Source: Bhargavaea cecembensis (GTDB lineage: Bacteria > Bacillota > Bacilli > Bacillales_A > Planococcaceae). Taken from it: a DNA stretch of 64,000 nt. The stretch spans positions 62,001 to 126,000 of the forward strand of contig NZ_LQNT01000009.1 of the NCBI RefSeq assembly GCF_001619585.1, written 5' to 3'. Below are positions 55,437 through 63,412 of the stretch, in pieces. A model generated the notes under the pieces. That model made no database searches and was not told where the DNA came from. It saw only the letters and a list, made by a program, of their open reading frames with translations. The position numbers and the translations under genes were made by a program. Position 1 is the stretch's first letter. The number at the start of each line of letters is the position of its first letter.

Positions 55437-57094
55437 GATTTGGAATCTCCTTCCGGTATATCCGATTGTTCTTCTTTATCGCGCTGGTCGGTATATGCAG
55501 GCAGTCCGGCATATTCGGTTACCGCATCCAGTTCGCGTTGCAGGGCCACCCAGTTCTTGCTTGTGTGGCCGGCAACCAGGATCTGCCCGTTTTCCGACTT
55601 CCTGATCCAGAACCGGCGGTGATTAAAGTAGGATCCCTGCACGACTCCGATCATGAAGATCACACCACCGAGCACGATGACCGGAATTGTCTTGTCCTTT
55701 CGGATCGTCAAGCCGGACACATCACGTGTCTCGGCCGCCTGGAAGGCAAGCTTGTGGGTATTTTCCCCGAGGGGCTCGAGCGTCTGGCGGATCGCCACGA
55801 AGCTTGTCTCGCCCTCCGGTGTTTCAGGTGTCGTCATTTTGAAAAGGAAGGCCGGGTTGTTTGGAATAGGAGTCGCCGTCTGGGGCTCTCCGTTCTCAAA
55901 TCCGTCAAAATCCGGGTAGTAATCGAGCAGTTCCACCTTGGCGCCGTTCCCGAGATCGTATTCCTTCTCTGGATTGGCCAGGTTGACGGTCATCTCCCCA
56001 AGAGATTCACCTGTTTCCTTGTTTTCAAGAGCAAACGTCATTGCACTGAGTTCGTCCAGCTTAAAGTCCATCTGGAAGATGTGGAAGCCCTCATGCTTGA
56101 GCGGTTTGTTGACGACGATGGAATACTCCTTGACGAGCTCTGCGTTTGTCGAACCGGGCAGTGCCCCTTCCGGTGTCTCATAAAGCGCAACATCCGTCTG
56201 GTAGTTTGAGGCTACCGAACCGACACGTTCGATGGCCTCGCTGAACACTTCGTCCGTATTTTCCTGGGTATAAACGTCAAATGTAAATCCTTTGTTTTCC
56301 AGGTAGAGGCCGGGTGCCCCTTTGACCGCAAGGGTCTCCCCTTCACGCAGCCACATCGATTCGTCGACATAGAAGCCGGGAAGTGCACGAAGCATGACTC
56401 CGAACAGGAAGATGATGAGGCCCAGGTGGTTCACATAAGGGCCCCAGCGCGCCCAGCGCCCCTTTTCGGCCAGCAGGGCACCGTTCTTTTCCCGGATGTT
56501 GTACCGCTGTTCTTTAAGCTTTTCAGCGGCTTTTTTCATGACGGCATCCGGATCATCCACTTGCCCTTCGCCGTATAGGCGCTGTCGCTTCAAAAAACTC
56601 GGGTGGCGGTCGATGCGCTGGTTTTTGAGGGACTTGTAGAGCGGGATACCGCGGTCAAGGCTCACGACGACGAGAGAGATGCCAAGCATACCGACCAGCG
56701 TCATGAACCACCAGGATCCATACAGGTCACTCAGGCCGAGTGCGTTGTAGATCTGGCCAAAAATACCGTAATTGTCTTCGTAATACCGGGCGGTCTGCGC
56801 CTCGTTGGCACCGCCTCCCGGAATATAAAACACCTGAGGCAGAATGGTCCCGATCGCGGAAGCGACCAGGATGGCGATGATGATGCCGACTCCGACCCGA
56901 ACACTTGAAAAGAAGTTCCAGATCTTGTCGACCACCGTCCGCTTGTGCGTCTTTGAGCGGATGGCGGCGCCGTCATAGCGCATGTCCGCCAGTTTCTTTG
57001 ATTTTTCTTCGGTTGAAAGCGGCCGTCCGCAGTTCTGGCAAATATCCGTCCCTTCCGGGTTGAGATGGCCGCATTCACATTTGATCGAACTCAT
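55433..57094 (-). CDS. resB: Cytochrome c biogenesis protein ResB (Ccs1)
   Basis: 553-residue System II component: a short N-terminal zinc-ribbon-like stretch ([23 protein letters not shown]), then three N-terminal and one C-terminal hydrophobic segments flanking a large extracytoplasmic domain. Conserved starts such as [16 protein letters not shown] and [27 protein letters not shown] match Bacillus ResB. Works with ResC to attach heme to apocytochromes, including the CVTCH site of QcrC. Confidence 0.95.
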   Translation of the reverse strand: MSSIKCECGHLNPEGTDICQNCGRPLSTEEKSKKLADMRYDGAAIRSKTHKRTVVDKIWNFFSSVRVGVGIIIAILVASAIGTILPQVFYIPGGGANEAQTARYYEDNYGIFGQIYNALGLSDLYGSWWFMTLVGMLGISLVVVSLDRGIPLYKSLKNQRIDRHPSFLKRQRLYGEGQVDDPDAVMKKAAEKLKEQRYNIREKNGALLAEKGRWARWGPYVNHLGLIIFLFGVMLRALPGFYVDESMWLREGETLAVKGAPGLYLENKGFTFDVYTQENTDEVFSEAIERVGSVASNYQTDVALYETPEGALPGSTNAELVKEYSIVVNKPLKHEGFHIFQMDFKLDELSAMTFALENKETGESLGEMTVNLANPEKEYDLGNGAKVELLDYYPDFDGFENGEPQTATPIPNNPAFLFKMTTPETPEGETSFVAIRQTLEPLGENTHKLAFQAAETRDVSGLTIRKDKTIPVIVLGGVIFMIGVVQGSYFNHRRFWIRKSENGQILVAGHTSKNWVALQRELDAVTEYAGLPAYTDQRDKEEQSDIPEGDSKS

Positions 57095-57109
57095 GGTTGT
57101 CAGGACTCC

Positions 57110-57661
57110 TTAACTGGGCATGATGCTTTCCATGTAGGTTTTGATCTCTTGCTCGCTCATCTCCGTCTCGATGATTTTCTTCACTTTTCCGTCGGGTCCG
57201 ACTAGGAATGTTGTCGGCAGGGGCCTTACATTGTAGGCATCCCGCACGCTGTTCGTCTTGTCGATGACGATCGGGAACGTCAGGCCATAGGTATTGGCAA
57301 AGGACTGCACTTTCAGGTCCGATTCGGAGATGTTCACCGCGAGGATGTTGACGCCCTGGTCTTCAAACTCGTTAAAGTACTTCTCCATATGCGGCATTTC
57401 TTTCTTGCACGGGCCGCACCAGGTGCCCCAGAAGTTCAGGAACACCCCTTCTCCCCGGTAATCTGACAGCCGGTGAGTATTCCCCTCAAGGTCGACCAGC
57501 TCAAAGTCAGGAGCGGTGTCGCCAACCTTGACGATATCTTCATCTTTCGTGACGTTGACCACGATCGTATACACAATGGCGATTGCCAGAACGGCCAGAA
57601 TGGCGGTCCGGATGATTTGTTGCCGCTTTCTCTTTTGTTCCCGTTCCTGCTGCTTGTTCAT
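57110..57661 (-). CDS. resA: Thiol-disulfide oxidoreductase ResA
   Basis: 183-residue membrane-tethered thioredoxin-fold protein. TM anchor near residues 17-36 and active site FWGTWCGPCKKEMPHM. It reduces the CxxCH disulfide of apocytochrome c before heme attachment. The motif is CGPC; the best-known B. subtilis ResA has CEPC. The following Glu (KKE) matches the catalytic Glu of ResA. First gene of resABC with a TATAAT promoter upstream. Confidence 0.95.
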   Translation of the reverse strand: MNKQQEREQKRKRQQIIRTAILAVLAIAIVYTIVVNVTKDEDIVKVGDTAPDFELVDLEGNTHRLSDYRGEGVFLNFWGTWCGPCKKEMPHMEKYFNEFEDQGVNILAVNISESDLKVQSFANTYGLTFPIVIDKTNSVRDAYNVRPLPTTFLVGPDGKVKKIIETEMSEQEIKTYMESIMPS

Positions 57662-57719
57662 CCGAATGTCACCTCGTTTTCAATCACTACAAACTACAGG
57701 ATTGGTAAGATCCTTTTCC

Positions 57720-57725
57720 ATTATA
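57720..57725 (-). promoter_or_regulatory. -10 box of the resA promoter
   Basis: Perfect TATAAT (57725-57720) about 60 bases before resA. The -35 region (ATTTCG at 57748-57743) is poor, in keeping with activator dependence. Confidence 0.55.
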
Positions 57726-57764
57726 ACAAAGGCGGAACATGTCGAAATCCATACATATGAAGGG

Positions 57765-57773
57765 TTTGTGAAC
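57765..57773. promoter_or_regulatory. Possible ResD-binding motif upstream of resA
   Basis: Plus-strand TTTGTGAAC, eight of nine matches to the ResD site I recall (TTTGTGAAT), placed about 50-60 bases upstream of the predicted transcription start of resABC. Confidence 0.35.
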
Positions 57774-57781
57774 GTTCCTGA

Positions 57782-58513
57782 TCAGCGGATCTTCCCGGTT
57801 TCTGCGAGAACGCGAAGCTGCTTCACTTCATGCGCAGTCAGTTCTCTGCGGTCGCCGGCGTTCAGGCCGTGCAGGTCAAGAAAGCCGAATGACTCACGTT
57901 TCAGCTTCTGTACAGGGCATCCGATCGCCTCGAACATGCGCTTCACTTGCCGGTTCTTCCCTTCATGGATGGTCAGCTGGACAATTCCTTTGTCTGTTTT
58001 TTTGTCCATACTGAGAATCTTTGCTTTCGCCGGTGCGGTCTTGCCGTCTTCGAGAACGATGCCGCGCTCAAGCTTTTTCAGCTGTTCCTTTGTCGGAATG
58101 CCTTTGGTCCGTGCGACATACGTTTTCTCGATTTCGAATTTCGGGTGTGTCATCAGATAGGCGAAATCTCCATCGTTGGTGAGGAGCAGAATCCCTGTCG
58201 TGTCATAGTCCAGCCGTCCGACCGGATACAGCCGCTCCTCCACTTCCGGAAACAGGTCGACGACCGTTTTCCGGCCCTTGTCATCGGATGCCGCCGACAA
58301 AACGCCCCGGGGCTTATAAAGCAGATAATACACCTTTTCCTCCCGCTCGAGGCGGACACCGTTCACTTCTATTTTGTCTGATGCGCCCACTTTTGTTCCA
58401 AGCTCTGTTACGGTTTTTCCGTTCACCGTCACCCGGCCATCAGCGATCAGCTGCTCAGCCTTGCGACGGGATGCAATTCCCGCCGCCGCTATTACTTTCT
58501 GAAGTCTTTCCAT
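57782..58513 (-). CDS. rluB: 23S rRNA pseudouridine synthase RluB (YpuL)
   Basis: 243-residue enzyme modifying U2605-type sites of 23S rRNA. N-terminal S4 domain (RLQKVIAAAGIASRRKAEQLIADGRVTVNG), then the catalytic Asp in PVGRLDYDTTGILLLTNDG and the KTYVA and IHEGKNRQVKRMFEAIG motifs of the RsuA/RluB group. Position before the res operon matches B. subtilis ypuL. ATG 58513. Confidence 0.93.
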   Translation of the reverse strand: MERLQKVIAAAGIASRRKAEQLIADGRVTVNGKTVTELGTKVGASDKIEVNGVRLEREEKVYYLLYKPRGVLSAASDDKGRKTVVDLFPEVEERLYPVGRLDYDTTGILLLTNDGDFAYLMTHPKFEIEKTYVARTKGIPTKEQLKKLERGIVLEDGKTAPAKAKILSMDKKTDKGIVQLTIHEGKNRQVKRMFEAIGCPVQKLKRESFGFLDLHGLNAGDRRELTAHEVKQLRVLAETGKIR

Positions 58514-58575
58514 CAGGTCACCCCATCACATTTACTGCACAAAATTATGTCACAACCATAATGAAATGAAAAGAA

Positions 58576-58599
58576 GACCGCATCGGCAGCGATGCGGTC
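58576..58599 (-). terminator. Terminator overlapping the dacB stop
   Basis: Ten-base stem GACCGCATCG / CGATGCGGTC with a four-base loop, followed on the minus strand by TTCTTTTCATTTC. Confidence 0.85.
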
Positions 58600-59581
58600 A
58601 CCTCTTTGTAATCTTCAGTTTTGCGGTGGCGATCGGGACACCGTCCAGCCGAACCTGCCAGATGCCGTTTCCTGCGCCGCGCGGTATGATGGCGGCATGG
58701 GAAACGTCCTTCATCTCTTTTTCCGATAATAGCACGGCAAGCGGCTCCTCAAGTTCTCCCCGGATTCCTGGGAGGATCTGATACGTCCCTTCTTCCGCGA
58801 CAATCACTTTTTTATAAGTCCTGAATGCTTCTCCGGAAAGATTGAGGTGGGTGTTCCAGTCGTCCCCGTCATTCAGGGTGACCACGATCACTCGCTTGCC
58901 GTCTTTCTCGAACAGCGTGGCGAGCGTCCGGCCTGCGGTTTTGGTGAAGCCGGTCTTTCCGGCCACCGCATCCCCTTCCGCCCTGACCAGCCGATGTTTG
59001 TTTTGCCAGCCGCCATCCTCGTATTTGTAGAGGACCGTGGACGAAATCTCTTTTAGACTGTCATTGTCCATTGCATGTTTAAGCATAAGTGCAGTCTCAT
59101 AGGCAGTCGACAGATGGCGGTCATCATGAAGCCCTGACGGATTTGTGAACACTGTGTTTTCAAGACCTGCCAGCCTGGCCTTTTCGTTCATCATGTCGAC
59201 AAATCCATCAACAGACCCTCCTGCGTCTTCGGCCAGTGCCGTCGCCGCATCGTTGCCCGAGCGGAGCATCAGCCCGTACAGCAGCTTCTCTGCCGGAACC
59301 TGTTCCCCGGCACGGAGGTAGATGGATGAACCTTCCTGGTTCGAAGCGTTTTTGGAAATCGTGACAGTGCCGTCCGTTCCGGCGGCATCGATGTAGGTGA
59401 GCGCCGTCCAGATTTTTGTCAGGCTGGCAATCGGCAGCCGGGCATCTTCATTGGCTCCTTCCAGGAGCCTGCCCGTTTCCGCATCAATGACCGCATAGGC
59501 CTGTGCTGCAGATGCGGCAGCCGGATAAGAACAGACAATCAGGATGATGCCTGCCAGCAGCGCGGATATCCTCTTTCTCAA
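58598..59581 (-). CDS. dacB: D-alanyl-D-alanine carboxypeptidase (DacB-type, sporulation PBP5*)
   Basis: 327-residue serine peptidase. Signal peptide (ISALLAGIILIVCSYPAAASA), then SLTK (SxxK), SGND (SxN) and KTGFT (KTG). It trims the last D-alanine from peptidoglycan side chains; the B. subtilis DacB at this place acts in the spore cortex. TTG start at 59581 with GGAAGG upstream. In B. subtilis dacB is followed by spmA and spmB; here a terminator and then rluB follow. The shorter C-terminus (about 50 residues less than B. subtilis DacB) is notable. Confidence 0.88.
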   Translation of the reverse strand: MRKRISALLAGIILIVCSYPAAASAAQAYAVIDAETGRLLEGANEDARLPIASLTKIWTALTYIDAAGTDGTVTISKNASNQEGSSIYLRAGEQVPAEKLLYGLMLRSGNDAATALAEDAGGSVDGFVDMMNEKARLAGLENTVFTNPSGLHDDRHLSTAYETALMLKHAMDNDSLKEISSTVLYKYEDGGWQNKHRLVRAEGDAVAGKTGFTKTAGRTLATLFEKDGKRVIVVTLNDGDDWNTHLNLSGEAFRTYKKVIVAEEGTYQILPGIRGELEEPLAVLLSEKEMKDVSHAAIIPRGAGNGIWQVRLDGVPIATAKLKITKR

Positions 59582-59602
59582 GATCCACCGCCTTCCGTCA
59601 GA

Positions 59603-60202
59603 TTATTCTTCAGTTCCTTCTTCATCGAACGCTTCTGTGAAATTGGACATGAACAGGTCCAATTCTTCATCTTCTGCTTCACTACCCGAATCATTGAGCG
59701 GAGGAAGATCCTTCAGGCTTGCCAGTCCGAAATGGTCGAGAAACGTGTCAGTCGTTCCATACAGGATTGCGCGCCCTGTTCCTTCGGCTCGTCCTGCCTC
59801 CTTCACCAGTCCGCGTGACACGAGCGTCTGGATGGGCCTCTCCGACTTTACGCCCCTGATCTCCTCCACTTCGACGCGGGTGATCGGCTGGCGGTATGCG
59901 ATAATCGCAAGCACCTCAAGCGACGCCTGCGTCAGCGCCTGTGTTGTCGGGTTTTCAAGAAGGCGCCGGATCGCATCCGCATGCTGCTGCTTTGTCGCCA
60001 GCCGGAACGTTCCGGCCAGTTCCACAACCTGGAGGCCTCTGCCTTCCGGCCTGCAGGCTTCGGCAACCTGTGCAAGCGCGCGCTCGACGGCCTCTTTATC
60101 AGTGCCCGTCAGCTCGGCCAGCTGTTTTGCCGTCAGCCCATCATCGCCCGCTACGAACAGCAGGCTCTCGACCTGTCCGGCAAGCTGATTTCCATTCTCC
60201 AA
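59603..60202 (-). CDS. scpB: Chromosome segregation and condensation protein ScpB
   Basis: 199-residue winged-helix protein of the SMC-ScpAB condensin. Conserved stretches: VESLLFVAGDDGLTAKQLAEL, PTTQALTQASLEVLAIIAYRQPITRVEVEEIRGV and DHFGLASLKDLPPL. TTG start at 60202, two bases after the scpA stop. Works with ScpA to gate the SMC ring. Confidence 0.95.
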   Translation of the reverse strand: MENGNQLAGQVESLLFVAGDDGLTAKQLAELTGTDKEAVERALAQVAEACRPEGRGLQVVELAGTFRLATKQQHADAIRRLLENPTTQALTQASLEVLAIIAYRQPITRVEVEEIRGVKSERPIQTLVSRGLVKEAGRAEGTGRAILYGTTDTFLDHFGLASLKDLPPLNDSGSEAEDEELDLFMSNFTEAFDEEGTEE

Positions 60203-60204
60203 AA

Positions 60205-60951
60205 CTACATAACTTCCTTCCTGAGGACGACTGTCAGGTCGTCAAAATTCCTTTCCTGCTCGACGGTGATCCGCTGCTGTTTCATCAGCTCCAGCAGCGA
60301 CAGGAAAGTCACCACCAGCTCCGTCCGTTCTCCTGTTTCAAACAGATCGGAGAACATGGCCCGGCCGCCTGCCTTCCCGAGGCGGCCAACCACTTTCTCC
60401 ATGGTTTCCGCAATGGATATTTCCTGGCGGGTTACTCTTGTCCTGAGGGGTGCCCTGAGTTTTTTCCGCTCCATCATTCTGCGGAAAGCCGCAATCATGT
60501 CATGGACATTCAGGCCCTCGTCCGGGAGGACTGCCGCAGTGCCGGAAACTGCGGGCTCCGCCGGCGATCTCGTAAAGCTACGTCCCCGTTCTTCCCCGAA
60601 TTCCTTCAGAGTGGCTGCGGCTTCCTTATATCTCCGATATTCAATAAGCCGCTCCACGAGCTCGTCCCGCGGGTCGGGGCCGTCTTCCGGAAAGTCGTCA
60701 ATGTCCGGGACCTCCTCCTCATGGACCGGCAGGAGCATTTTGCTTTTGATTGCCAGAAGTGTTGCTGCCATGACTAGGTACTCGCTCATTTCGTTCAGTT
60801 CCAGTACCTTCATCGTGTGGATGTGATCGATGTACTGGCGGGTGAGCTCAGCCATGGGGATGTCGTAGATATCGATTTCCATCCGGTTGATTAAGTGCAA
60901 TAATAGGTCGAGGGGGCCTTCAAACGCCTCCAACTTCACCAAATAGGACAT
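60205..60951 (-). CDS. scpA: Segregation and condensation protein ScpA (kleisin)
   Basis: 248-residue bacterial kleisin that bridges SMC heads. N-terminal YLVKLEAFEGPLDLLLHLINRMEIDIYDIPMAELTRQY and EYLVMAATLLAIKSKMLLP are diagnostic; C-terminal winged helix ends in VEQERNFDDLTVVLRKEVM. First of the scpAB pair; divergent from ypuF with about 43 bases between. Confidence 0.96.
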   Translation of the reverse strand: MSYLVKLEAFEGPLDLLLHLINRMEIDIYDIPMAELTRQYIDHIHTMKVLELNEMSEYLVMAATLLAIKSKMLLPVHEEEVPDIDDFPEDGPDPRDELVERLIEYRRYKEAAATLKEFGEERGRSFTRSPAEPAVSGTAAVLPDEGLNVHDMIAAFRRMMERKKLRAPLRTRVTRQEISIAETMEKVVGRLGKAGGRAMFSDLFETGERTELVVTFLSLLELMKQQRITVEQERNFDDLTVVLRKEVM

Positions 60952-60994
60952 GAATTCACCTGCAGTCGATTCTTTGCGGAAGGGAGGACGATTG

Positions 60995-61507
60995 ATGATT
61001 CCGCTCCGTCATCCGCTTTTCATCAAGTTTATTGCGTACTTTAATGAGAATCAAGATTATTTTGAGTGCCACGAAGTTCTTGAGGATTACTGGAACCTGG
61101 TTGCGCCGAGGGACCGCACGCATCCGCTTGTCGGGTATATCCAGGCGGCTGTCGCACTATATCATTGGAGGCGGGGAAATTTCCGTGGTGCCGCCAAGCT
61201 CCTCGCAAAAGGAGAAGTGCTGCTCCGCAAGGCCCATGAAGAAGACTCTCCGTTCTCGGAGGGTGTGGACCTGCCTGCTTTTCTCCGCGATCTCCGGAAA
61301 GCCGTGAATGCCGTGGACGGGGGCCGGCCTTTCGCGCCGTTCCCGATCAGGGTGGCCGACCCCGTAATCAGGAATGCCGTCTATGACCTGGTGGAGAGCG
61401 GAGCTGTCCCCAACCTTACCGGGGCCCGTCTCATTCATAAACATATGCTCCGGGACCGGAGCCATATTCTGTTGGAACACGAAAAAAGGAGGAGCAGTCG
61501 TCATTGA
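60995..61507 (+). CDS. ypuF: YpuF, DUF309 protein
   Basis: 170-residue helical protein with the DUF309 signature FNENQDYFECHEVLEDYWNLV and LVGYIQAAVALYHWRRGNFRGAAKLLAKG. Function unknown. GGGAGGA precedes ATG 60995. It is divergent from scpA and convergent with ribT, overlapping the ribT 3' end by seven bases. Position next to scpAB and ribT matches B. subtilis ypuF. Confidence 0.9.
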   Translation: MIPLRHPLFIKFIAYFNENQDYFECHEVLEDYWNLVAPRDRTHPLVGYIQAAVALYHWRRGNFRGAAKLLAKGEVLLRKAHEEDSPFSEGVDLPAFLRDLRKAVNAVDGGRPFAPFPIRVADPVIRNAVYDLVESGAVPNLTGARLIHKHMLRDRSHILLEHEKRRSSRH

Positions 61508-61872
61508 CGGTCTGCTCCTCCTTCGATGATTTCCTGACACTTTTCCAGAAACGGGCGTGTGGCTTCTGTCGGGACAATGGTCTTCCCCGGCATGATCGCA
61601 GTCAGCTTCGAGACCATCTCTTTTCCGACACCCTCTCCCCGGTGGGATGGGTTGACGGACAGATGGCAGACGGTGACGCGGTCCCCTTCAAGTTCCACGC
61701 CGACCAGGCCAATGTAATCCTCTCCTATTTTCCAGAGATAGAGCTGGCTCTGGTCATCAGTCTCGTATCGGGAGATCGTTTCCTTCAGTTTCTTGACATC
61801 TTTTTCGCCGGGCATGAAGGATAGGAGGCCCATCGCGATCTTTTCGAGTGATTTTTTATAGCGCAGTAACAT
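61501..61872 (-). CDS. ribT: GNAT acetyltransferase RibT
   Basis: 123-residue GNAT-fold protein: LYLWKIGEDYIGLVGVELEGDRVTVCHLSVNPSHRGEGVGKEMV includes the R/Q-x-x-G-x-G/A acetyl-CoA loop. B. subtilis RibT is the last gene of the riboflavin operon; its substrate is uncertain. No ribDEAH genes are present here, so ribT stands alone. Start MLLRYKKSLEKIAMGLLSFMPGEKD at 61872. Confidence 0.88.
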   Translation of the reverse strand: MLLRYKKSLEKIAMGLLSFMPGEKDVKKLKETISRYETDDQSQLYLWKIGEDYIGLVGVELEGDRVTVCHLSVNPSHRGEGVGKEMVSKLTAIMPGKTIVPTEATRPFLEKCQEIIEGGADRQ

Positions 61873-61908
61873 GGTCGGCTCCCTCTCTTCCGTATTCTCC
61901 GTCCGCCG

Positions 61909-62019
61909 TCAGCTTGTCGGAGGCCCGAAATTCGGGGCTATGAAAATCCAGTACACGGCCCCCCAGGCCAGCGCCATGAGGAGGATGACGATAAAAAGGA
62001 GGATGTTCCTCTTCCTCAA
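61909..62019 (-). CDS. Small membrane protein ORF (36 aa) coupled to lysA
   Basis: 36-codon reading, MRKRNILLFIVILLMALAW, then GAVYWIFIAPNFGPPTS, ending TGA at 61909. It has a basic start, one long hydrophobic helix and a short Pro-rich tail, the pattern of a small type II membrane protein. The TTG start at 62019 overlaps the lysA stop (TTGA) and has GGAAAGGAAGAGG upstream, so translation would be coupled to lysA. Too short for ordinary gene callers. Not recognised as a known family; function unknown. Confidence 0.6.
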   Translation of the reverse strand: MRKRNILLFIVILLMALAWGAVYWIFIAPNFGPPTS

Positions 62020-63347
62020 CGAACCTCTTCCTTTCCGATACCGGCGGCCTCCAGCTCAAGACGGATCAGGTCATCATACGTCTCGCGCCGGATGGCTGCC
62101 CGGTGATCCCCATCCTCAACGAACACAACGGCCGGTCTTGGCATCCGGTTGTAGTTGCTTGCCATGGCATAGCCGTAGGCGCCCGTGCAGAAAACTGCGA
62201 TCAGGTCTCCCGGCTCCACGTCCGGAAGATAGGCCTGCTCAATCAGCTTGTCGCCGGATTCGCAGCATTTGCCGGCAATCGTGTAGGCCGAAGTGTGCGG
62301 CTCGTCCATACGGAGAGCCGCGGCGGACGTATAGGCCGCACCGTAGAGTGCGGGACGGATATTGTCGCTCATTCCGCCATCGACGGACAGGTAGGTACGG
62401 GTTTCGGGAACTTCCTTTTCGGAACCTGCAGTGTAAAGGGTCGTGCCTGCTTCCCCGACGAGGGAGCGACCCGGTTCGATCCAGAGCTCCGGCACCGGAT
62501 AGTCAGCCTCTGAAGCGGCTTCCTTGACCGTCCGGATCATGGCCCGGACGTACTCTTCCGGTTCGAGAGGATGGTCCTCCTCCGTATAGCGGATGCCGAA
62601 GCCGCCGCCCAGGTTCAGAACGGGGCATGTGTACCCGTGCTCGTCCCGCCATTCGGAAACTTTCCGCATCAGCGAGCCGGCTGCCAGATTGAATGCCGCC
62701 GTATCGAAGATCTGGGAGCCGATGTGGCAGTGCAGCCCGAGAATCCGGATGCGGCTTATGCCGGACAGCTGGCGGAACGCATCGTCAGCCTGTCCGTTGT
62801 TCAGGTCAAAGCCAAACTTGGAATCTTCCTGGCCGGTGGTGATGAAGTCATGTGTGTGTGCTTCAATCCCCGGTGTGACGCGGATCAGGACATCCACCGG
62901 CAACGAAAGCTCTTCGGAAATCCGTTCGATCATGCCGATTTCATGGAAGTTGTCCACCACGATGCAGCCGACGCCTTCCCGGAATGCCATCCGGATTTCC
63001 TCTTCGCTCTTGTTGTTCCCGTGAAAATGGATCCGCTCCGCAGGGTATCCGGAGCGGATCGCAGTATATAGTTCCCCTCCCGAGACAACGTCGAGCGAGA
63101 GGCCTTCATCACGGACAATGCGAAACATCGCGATGCTCGAAAACGCCTTGCTTGCATAGGCGACCTGGCCGCTGACTTCTTCTTCTTCAAATGCTTTCAG
63201 AAACGAACGGGCACGGTCCCGGACTAGCGCAATATCATAGACAATCAGCGGGGTACCGTAGATACGGGCAAGCTCTTCCGCATCCACCCCGCCGATTTCC
63301 AGATGTCCGTTGCTGTTGATCTTCTGTGTTCCGTATAGATGCATCAT
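62016..63347 (-). CDS. lysA: Diaminopimelate decarboxylase LysA
   Basis: 443-residue PLP enzyme forming L-lysine from meso-DAP. The PLP lysine is in VAYASKAFSSIAM; HFHGNNKS, LGLHCHIGSQI, LNLGGGFGIRYTEED, EPGRSLVGEAG and the dimer-active-site CCESGD are all present. Ends in RLELEAAGIGKEEVR. Two adjacent ATGs (63347, 63344). The 65-base upstream region is too short to carry a lysine riboswitch. Upstream is spoVAF, as in Bacillus. Confidence 0.97.
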   Translation of the reverse strand: MMHLYGTQKINSNGHLEIGGVDAEELARIYGTPLIVYDIALVRDRARSFLKAFEEEEVSGQVAYASKAFSSIAMFRIVRDEGLSLDVVSGGELYTAIRSGYPAERIHFHGNNKSEEEIRMAFREGVGCIVVDNFHEIGMIERISEELSLPVDVLIRVTPGIEAHTHDFITTGQEDSKFGFDLNNGQADDAFRQLSGISRIRILGLHCHIGSQIFDTAAFNLAAGSLMRKVSEWRDEHGYTCPVLNLGGGFGIRYTEEDHPLEPEEYVRAMIRTVKEAASEADYPVPELWIEPGRSLVGEAGTTLYTAGSEKEVPETRTYLSVDGGMSDNIRPALYGAAYTSAAALRMDEPHTSAYTIAGKCCESGDKLIEQAYLPDVEPGDLIAVFCTGAYGYAMASNYNRMPRPAVVFVEDGDHRAAIRRETYDDLIRLELEAAGIGKEEVR

Positions 63348-63412
63348 GCCTCATCCTTCCGGCTTAGTCTATTAAAACTTTACCATGAAGGGGGCGAACG
63401 TGCAATCGGCCG

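Noticed and set aside
63348-63412. Possible lysine riboswitch before lysA
   Set aside because: Only 65 bases lie between spoVAF and lysA, far too short for an L box.
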